Source: Bacteroidia bacterium
GTDB lineage: Bacteria; Bacteroidota; Bacteroidia; Bacteroidales; Azobacteroidaceae
Assembly (NCBI GenBank): GCA_025996895.1
Contig: BNTW01000090.1
Coordinates: forward strand, 1 to 11,062
DNA length: 11,062 nt
Reading direction: 5' to 3'
Position numbers and translations under genes: made by a program. Position 1 is the stretch's first letter. Each line of letters opens with the position of its first letter. Positions 7,229 to 11,062 of this stretch are shown one piece after another. The notes under the pieces are model-generated. The model was not told the DNA's origin. It worked only from the letters and a program-made list of their open reading frames with translations, and did no database searches.

Positions 7229-7903
7229 TTAAATTAGTATCTGCCGTTCTATCATAAAAGCTTCCGCTCTTTCTACCCCTATGGTTGAACCTCTGTATTT
7301 TGCTAATGCTTCTATGGCTTCTATTGATCTTGAATGTGGAAATTGTTTTAATTGAGATTTGTAATAAGACATAGCTTTCAATTTTGCATCGAATGTAGAT
7401 GAAACATCGATAAAACAATTAGGAATAAACGCTTTTTCTTGCATTGGTGCCCATTCTGTTTCCGATAATGTTTCATAGGACAATATAGACAAAATTTTAT
7501 TCTCACCTTGCGGTCTTGCAGAAACCAAAGCAGCTCGATAGATCGCTTTATGATCTTGATGCATGTCTCCATGATGAGGTAGATATAAAATAGTCGGCCT
7601 AATGTTTTTCATAATTTTGGAAAAAGCTAAAGATATTTTATATTCCGGAAACGAATTTAATGCAGGAGCCGGAAAGTCCAAAAAAATAGTATCTGTAACT
7701 CCCAGAAATTTATGAGCGTTCAATGCCTCGTTTCTAACATTTATAATACCTTCTTTTGTAACAAGTTCAGGTGCTCCAACATGGGCATTTGTCGCAATGA
7801 TGATAAAAACTTCATCTCCTTTTGAAACATGTTTTGCGATCGTTGCTCCGCAACCCAGTATTTCATCATCAGCATGTGGTGCTATAATCAAAACCTTATC
7901 CAT
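7229..7903 (-). CDS. PIG-L / LmbE family N-deacetylase
   Basis: 224 residues, normal for the family. Zinc-site motifs are present: IIAPHADDEILGCG (6-19), giving His10, Asp12 and Asp13-Glu14 in the AHPDDE position, and LPHHGDMHQDH (108-118) with the HxDH end (His115, Asp117, His118). The C-terminal motif of the family is also recognisable (AMSYYKSQLKQF, 177-188). Members remove acetyl groups from GlcNAc-type amino sugars, for example in GPI, mycothiol and bacillithiol synthesis, and some act on glycan precursors. Here it lies between a formyltransferase-like gene (3 bp upstream) and the MBL-fold gene (3 bp downstream), which points to deacetylation of a nucleotide- or lipid-linked amino sugar made by the same operon. 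No signal peptide, so it is probably cytoplasmic. Confidence 0.9.
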   Translation of the reverse strand: MDKVLIIAPHADDEILGCGATIAKHVSKGDEVFIIIATNAHVGAPELVTKEGIINVRNEALNAHKFLGVTDTIFLDFPAPALNSFPEYKISLAFSKIMKNIRPTILYLPHHGDMHQDHKAIYRAALVSARPQGENKILSILSYETLSETEWAPMQEKAFIPNCFIDVSSTFDAKLKAMSYYKSQLKQFPHSRSIEAIEALAKYRGSTIGVERAEAFMIERQILI

Positions 7904-7906
7904 TTC

Positions 7907-8836
7907 TTATAAATTATTTTTTATTTTATATATCTCATATTCAATATTATATCCCAATTTATCGCCTACCCTTAAAGAAGCAACTCCTTCAATATCGCTA
8001 ATCCATAATAAATCCTCTCCACATTGAATAAGATAATCTTGCTCTTTGCATAGCAAAACTCTCCCTACAACACCTTTGATAGGAATATTTTTTTCTATAC
8101 GTGATTTCCATATAATTAATTTTTGGTCTTTCAAAAAAGTATAGGCACCCGGATGAGGTCTGGAAGTTGCCTTTATCAATCGATCAATCGAATAAGCCGA
8201 CATATTCCAATTAATAACTCCATCGGAAGGCGTTCGTTTGCCATACCAAGAGGCTTGAAGTTCATCTTGAGGAATAGGATTCCATTCTCCTGCTTTCAAT
8301 TTAGGCAACCACGTATCTAAAGCAACAACCATAGCAGCACCTATTTTATTTCCAACGGAAGAGGCATCGTCGTCTTTGTCTATATTAAAAGTTTCTTGAA
8401 CGAAAAGAGGGCCATCGTCCGCACCTTCTCCCATCAAAAAAAAGGAAGCAGCAGCTGTGTTTTCCTCTAAAACAAGCCAAGACAATGGAGCCCTGCCCCG
8501 TCCTTTAGGTAAACAAGTAGGATGAAAACCGACACATCCTAATCGCGGCATATCCAGCCATTCTTTAGACAAGAGTTGAGAAAAACCCACAGCAAAAATC
8601 ACATCCGGTTGTTTGCTCTTCATCCATTCTATATGATGCTCATCATTTATTTTTTGATAATCCGAATAGGGAATGCCTTCTTTTTGGGCAGTCTTACTTA
8701 GATCCGTCCAACCCGATACATTTTCTTTATTTTCAGGATTAAAACCCAAGACTCCAACAATATTAAACTGATGTTTCATCAAATACAATAACACGACTTC
8801 GCTGGATTTTACAGACCCGATTAATCCTATCTTCAT
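7907..8836 (-). CDS. Formyltransferase-family enzyme, probably sugar N-formyltransferase
   Basis: 309 residues from ATG 8836; a GTG directly before it (8839) is possible but less likely. The N-terminal Rossmann-like part (MKIGLIGSVKSSEVVLLYL) leads to the formyltransferase core: GCVGFHPTCLPKGRGRAP (100-117) corresponds to the N-x-H...SLLPxxRG motif and carries His105, and GADDGP (138-143) carries the conserved Asp140. At the place of the usual catalytic Asn there is Gly103. The C-terminal part (205-300) has the Fmt/ArnA-type pattern DGVINWNMSAYSIDRLIKATS and RPHPGAYTF. Known relatives use N10-formyl-tetrahydrofolate to formylate tRNA-bound Met or the amine of 4-amino sugars (ArnA, VioF, QdtF, WlaRD). 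The glycan operon around it favours a sugar substrate over Met-tRNA. It follows the phosphoglycosyl transferase by 12 bp. The missing Asn leaves the true reaction open. Confidence 0.8.
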   Translation of the reverse strand: MKIGLIGSVKSSEVVLLYLMKHQFNIVGVLGFNPENKENVSGWTDLSKTAQKEGIPYSDYQKINDEHHIEWMKSKQPDVIFAVGFSQLLSKEWLDMPRLGCVGFHPTCLPKGRGRAPLSWLVLEENTAAASFFLMGEGADDGPLFVQETFNIDKDDDASSVGNKIGAAMVVALDTWLPKLKAGEWNPIPQDELQASWYGKRTPSDGVINWNMSAYSIDRLIKATSRPHPGAYTFLKDQKLIIWKSRIEKNIPIKGVVGRVLLCKEQDYLIQCGEDLLWISDIEGVASLRVGDKLGYNIEYEIYKIKNNL

Positions 8837-8848
8837 CACAACTAAATT

Positions 8849-9430
8849 TTATTGAGGCTTATTAATAAACGTATCTTCCGATCGAAAAAAAATCAAAACG
8901 GTTTTCATCACAATTTTCATATCCAGCCAAAAAGATAAATGTTCAACATAATATCTATCATACTTCCATCTATCCGGCCAGTCCAAATAAATATTTCCAT
9001 TAATCTGAGCCAAACCGGTTAACCCCGGCGTAACTTCCAATCGTTTGATGCCATTCTCATCTAATTCTTCCAGTTGATCCGGCATCGCGGGACGAGGGCC
9101 TACAATTGACATATCGCCTTTCAAAATATTAAGCAATTGAGGCAATTCGTCTATTTTAAACCGCCTCAAAAATTTTCCGGTAAATGTTACTTCCGGATCA
9201 TCCTTAAATATTTCATAATCATTATGCCTCTCTTTATCGGTCATTGTCCGAAACTTGTAAATCGTGAAAATCTTTCCTTTTTTACCCAAACGCTTTTGAA
9301 GAAAAAAAACTGGCCCTGGTGAATCAAAATGAACACAGACAGCTGTTATCAACAAAAAAGGTGAAATCACCAACAATACAATGAAAGATATTGCAATGTC
9401 TATTAGTCGCTTTAGAAAATGTTTGTACAT
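8849..9430 (-). CDS. PglC-type monotopic phosphoglycosyl transferase (bacterial sugar transferase)
   Basis: 193 residues from ATG 9430, the length of minimal PglC-type enzymes. It should transfer a sugar 1-phosphate from a UDP sugar to undecaprenyl phosphate at the inner face of the cytoplasmic membrane, the first step of a surface glycan. Residues 9-34 are the hydrophobic re-entrant helix with the Ser23-Pro24 break known from PglC. Then follow SPGPVFFLQKRLG (37-49), KFRTM (59-63), the catalytic dyad Asp94-Glu95 in FKIDELPQLLN, GDMSIVGPRP (105-114) and TPGLTGLAQING (134-145). The frame stays open to 9517 inside the ATPase gene upstream, but the residues there do not fit the family, so the later start is chosen; AAATAAAATA before it is a usual A-rich Bacteroidetes leader. 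It is the first gene of the tight glycan operon and lies 13 bp after the ATPase gene. Confidence 0.93.
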   Translation of the reverse strand: MYKHFLKRLIDIAISFIVLLVISPFLLITAVCVHFDSPGPVFFLQKRLGKKGKIFTIYKFRTMTDKERHNDYEIFKDDPEVTFTGKFLRRFKIDELPQLLNILKGDMSIVGPRPAMPDQLEELDENGIKRLEVTPGLTGLAQINGNIYLDWPDRWKYDRYYVEHLSFWLDMKIVMKTVLIFFRSEDTFINKPQ

Positions 9431-9443
9431 TATTTTATTTATT

Positions 9444-10586
9444 TTAGATTGTAAAACCGTTTCCATATTGTGTTGTGAGCCACAAGCCGAAAAAGCGGTC
9501 ATAAACTTGATATACATTGTTTTCTGCTGTAACTATTTCTAATTCAATAAGTTGTTTTACTGCAGACTGAACAGATGAGGCAGATTTAAGTGCATATTTT
9601 CTCACAAAATCGGTAGAAGTTATATTGCTTGCTTTACCTGCCTTTGCAATGGCATATAATATCTCCTTTTGCTTGTTGGACAGCAAATTCAGTGTATCAA
9701 AAAAAACACTTTCATACGATTTAACTTTTTGATTTACAGCATCAAACAACGTAGCCTCCCTACATTCTTCATTTTCGTTAAGCAATGCAAAAAGTTCGTT
9801 AAAAACCGATTGAATATAAAAGGTATGTCCTTCAAATTTATCATAAATTCGTCCGGCAAGTTCTTTTGATATGTATTTTTTATATTTAGACAAATGCTTG
9901 ATTATAAATGAAATATATATATCCTTTTCAATTGGATTTAATGACAAAACCGACACGCTTTGATAAAAGGGCCGCGATGCCGTAAAAAAAATATTTCGCA
10001 ATAAATGTTGCTGACTGCCTGCAAACAAAAAGGTGCAGTTTGTCGCTTTTTGAATATGTGTTCGCAAAATTGCTTCAATGTTGCTTTGCGGATATCTGCC
10101 GATCTGCTGAAATTCGTCAATAGCAATAATACAGTGTTTATCAGTACTTTGAAGAAATTTAAAAATTTCTTCAATTGAAAATTCGGGCGATTTTATGTCG
10201 CCGATTCCAATATCAAAAATGGGTGTTCCGCTGTGCTCGTCCAACTTAAAGGCAGGCCGCAACGAGGTAATAATAGAAATAAAACTTTCCAAAAATTTCT
10301 TTCCTTTGGGCTTGATCTTATCAAAAACTTCTTTGCCAAACTTATAAACAAATTCCTGCAAGTTAGTTGTAGCATAAATATCAATATAAAACAGATAGTA
10401 GTTTTTTTTCAGTTCTTTCTGATAAAAACAGTGGTCTATTAAGCCCGTTTTACCCATTCTGCGTGGTGACATAAGCAACAACGAATTTTCGTTCGTGAGT
10501 TTGCGAACTATTTCTTCGGTTTCTGCTTCACGGTCGCAAAAATATTCAGGCGACACATAACCCCTTATTAAAAACGGATTTCGCAT
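9444..10586 (-). CDS. Archaeal-type AAA ATPase with C-terminal winged helix
   Basis: 380 residues. The N-terminus MRNPFLIRGYVSPEYFCDRE, with the FxxRE-like entry motif, is typical of the archaeal ATPase (PF01637-like) and STAND-related ATPases found in Bacteroidetes. Walker A is SPRRMGKTG (40-48), Walker B IIAIDEFQQIG (153-163; Asp157, Glu158), and FLFAGSQQHL (186-195) is the sensor 1 strand. Residues about 308-370 form a winged-helix domain (EILYAIAKAGKASNITSTDFV ... YQVYDRFFGLWL). Unlike the other ATPase in this window it has no DUF4143 or nuclease motif, so the two are not copies of each other. It has its own well-formed promoter and lies at the head of the glycan operon, 13 bp before the phosphoglycosyl transferase, so its promoter may also drive the operon. 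Function of such orphan ATPases is not established. Confidence 0.88.
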   Translation of the reverse strand: MRNPFLIRGYVSPEYFCDREAETEEIVRKLTNENSLLLMSPRRMGKTGLIDHCFYQKELKKNYYLFYIDIYATTNLQEFVYKFGKEVFDKIKPKGKKFLESFISIITSLRPAFKLDEHSGTPIFDIGIGDIKSPEFSIEEIFKFLQSTDKHCIIAIDEFQQIGRYPQSNIEAILRTHIQKATNCTFLFAGSQQHLLRNIFFTASRPFYQSVSVLSLNPIEKDIYISFIIKHLSKYKKYISKELAGRIYDKFEGHTFYIQSVFNELFALLNENEECREATLFDAVNQKVKSYESVFFDTLNLLSNKQKEILYAIAKAGKASNITSTDFVRKYALKSASSVQSAVKQLIELEIVTAENNVYQVYDRFFGLWLTTQYGNGFTI

Positions 10587-10600
10587 ATCGAAATTTTCAG

Positions 10601-10631
10601 CAAAGGTAATGCTTCTTTTTCAATTATCAAA
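10601..10631 (-). promoter_or_regulatory. Bacteroidetes-type promoter of the archaeal-type ATPase gene
   Basis: On the minus strand TTTG (10631-10628) and TACCTTTG (10608-10601) are separated by exactly 19 bp and fit the -33/-7 consensus TTTG-N19-21-TAnnTTTG. Transcription would begin near 10596, giving a leader of roughly ten bases before the ATG at 10586. As the downstream glycan genes follow without gaps, this may be the operon promoter in this window. Confidence 0.65.
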
Positions 10632-10635
10632 ATCA

Positions 10636-10659
10636 TAATTATTGTATTTGCAATAATTA
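10636..10659. repeat. 9-bp inverted repeat upstream of the ATPase promoter
   Basis: TAATTATTG (10636-10644) and CAATAATTA (10651-10659) are perfect inverted copies with a 6-bp spacer. The repeat ends 4 bp upstream of the -33 box and could be a binding site for a dimeric regulator. In such AT-rich DNA a chance match is possible. Confidence 0.4.
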
Positions 10660-10679
10660 CAAACATAATAAATTGCAGT

Positions 10680-10714
10680 TTCTGTCAAAATAACACTTCC
10701 ACTCACTGACAGAA
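10680..10714. repeat. 8-bp inverted repeat TTCTGTCA / TGACAGAA
   Basis: Perfect 8-bp arms at 10680-10687 and 10707-10714 flank a 19-bp spacer, in the 156-bp gap between the ATPase gene and the T9SS-tail fragment. There is no T-run after the stem, so it is not a convincing terminator. Two half-sites of a regulator, or the trace of a rearrangement, are possible. Confidence 0.35.
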
Positions 10715-10742
10715 TTAATAATTTTTCAATACACATAAGTTT

Positions 10743-11021
10743 TTATTGCGCAATGAGTTTTATAACTTCAGATAATTGATCTTCCAGTGTCACTTTTACA
10801 AGAAACACACCTTTTGTTCTTACAGAAAAACAAATTTCTAACTCTCCTTCAGCAGGTCGTTTGTAAATATTTTCTAAAGATCCATCAATGTATATAATAT
10901 TTACATCAACTTTTGATTTACTTGTTAAATATGTTTTTATACTTCGCTCGGTATAGATTTGTGCAATAGAAAAAGAATAAGCATATTTGCAAAACCTCTC
11001 ACAGTAATGCAGTATGCTTAT
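10743..11021 (-). pseudogene. Truncated gene end resembling a type A T9SS sorting domain
   Basis: On the minus strand 92 codons are open before a TAA at 10743-10745, with an in-frame TGA just upstream (11022-11024) and no ATG in between. The last 70 residues have the layout of a Por-secretion tail: VDVNIIYIDGSL (strand with the usual YxxxG turn), then ELEICFSVRTKGVFLVKVTL, then the end SEVIKLIAQ. This matches the pattern GxYxVKV...KxIxxQ of type A C-terminal domains. The residues before it (ISILHYCERFCKYAYSF) do not look like any cargo domain. It is best read as the 3' end left from a secreted-protein gene whose body was lost. A very short unrelated protein using a non-ATG start is less likely. 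Confidence 0.55.
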
Positions 11022-11023
11022 TC
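10975..11023. repeat. 11-bp inverted repeat at the break of the T9SS-tail fragment
   Basis: GAATAAGCATA (10975-10985) and TATGCTTATTC (11013-11023) are perfect inverted copies with a 27-bp spacer; beyond them the inner flanks still share TGCA with a one-base shift. The repeat lies where the similarity of the leftward fragment to a sorting domain ends and where a rightward frame begins. It may be an operator, or the junction of an inserted element. Confidence 0.45.
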
Positions 11024-11062
11024 AAATGAATTTATCCGAAGAAGAAATTCGGGTGCTAAATT
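11014..11062 (+). CDS. Possible start of a rightward gene, cut by the window end
   Basis: ATG at 11014 reads MLIQMNLSEEEIRVLN to the end of the window; a second ATG at 11007 opens another frame (MQYAYSNEFIRRR...). The first reads more like a true N-terminus. Only 16 codons are visible, no clear ribosome-binding site is present, and the product is not recognised. Confidence 0.25.
   Translation, partial: MLIQMNLSEEEIRVLN

Noticed and set aside
7907..8836. Housekeeping methionyl-tRNA formyltransferase
   Set aside because: Position inside a glycan operon, GFHP instead of the NxH motif, and GRGRAP instead of the usual SLLPxxRGAAP context argue for a sugar-modifying branch, though this is not proven.
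9431..9517. 29-residue extension of the phosphoglycosyl transferase overlapping the ATPase gene
   Set aside because: The residues are an out-of-frame reading of the ATPase 3' end; the PglC-type protein starts at MYKHFLKRLIDI.
10680..10714. Rho-independent terminator
   Set aside because: 8-bp stem with a 19-base loop and no following T-run on either strand.

Overview
The window looks like chromosomal DNA of a Bacteroidota member, most likely order Bacteroidales. Evidence: AT-rich A-tract ribosome-binding regions, Bacteroidetes-type promoter boxes (TAnnTTTG), a type B gliding-motility/T9SS C-terminal sorting domain, a fragment resembling a type A T9SS sorting domain, BACON-like repeats, and orphan AAA ATPases of kinds common in this phylum. 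No RNA gene, CRISPR array, complete transposase or plasmid/phage origin was seen.

Layout, left to right. (1) 2-1747 (+): 3' part of a secreted protein with BACON-like repeats followed by a probable beta-propeller; the gene starts before the window. (2) 4031-1750 (-): a two-gene unit, a T9SS type B cargo protein followed 5 bp later by an MltD-like lytic transglycosylase. It meets gene 1 tail to tail with a 2-bp gap. (3) 9430-4114 (-): a surface-glycan operon, in transcription order a PglC-type phosphoglycosyl transferase, a formyltransferase-fold enzyme, a PIG-L/LmbE deacetylase, a metallo-beta-lactamase-fold hydrolase and a PLP sugar aminotransferase (PglE/DegT type). The first four genes are 12, 3 and 3 bp apart. 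(4) Two unrelated AAA-type ATPase genes sit in this operon on the same strand: an archaeal-type ATPase at its head (9444-10586) and a DUF4143-type ATPase directly in front of the aminotransferase (5261-6403). (5) 10743-11062: a truncated T9SS-type tail and the possible start of a rightward gene.

The most informative feature is at the DUF4143 ATPase. Behind it, 11 bp after the hydrolase gene, lie the first 22 codons of a second aminotransferase gene (6602-6537), which then run into unrelated sequence and stop. Compared with the intact gene, the 21 shared codons carry 8 base substitutions, all synonymous, plus a one-codon indel. This looks like the stump of a diverged orthologue that was displaced when the ATPase (with or without the present aminotransferase) arrived, not like a recent duplication. 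Just upstream of the ATPase start are two identical copies of an 18-bp perfect palindrome, 31 bp apart, downstream of a consensus -7 box; this looks like an autoregulatory operator.

How the genes may work together (inference): the aminotransferase makes a UDP-4-amino-4,6-dideoxy sugar, the formyltransferase-like enzyme modifies an amine (in place of the acetyltransferase usual in bacillosamine routes), the PIG-L enzyme removes an N-acetyl group, and the phosphoglycosyl transferase loads the first sugar phosphate on undecaprenyl phosphate. The role of the MBL-fold protein is not clear.
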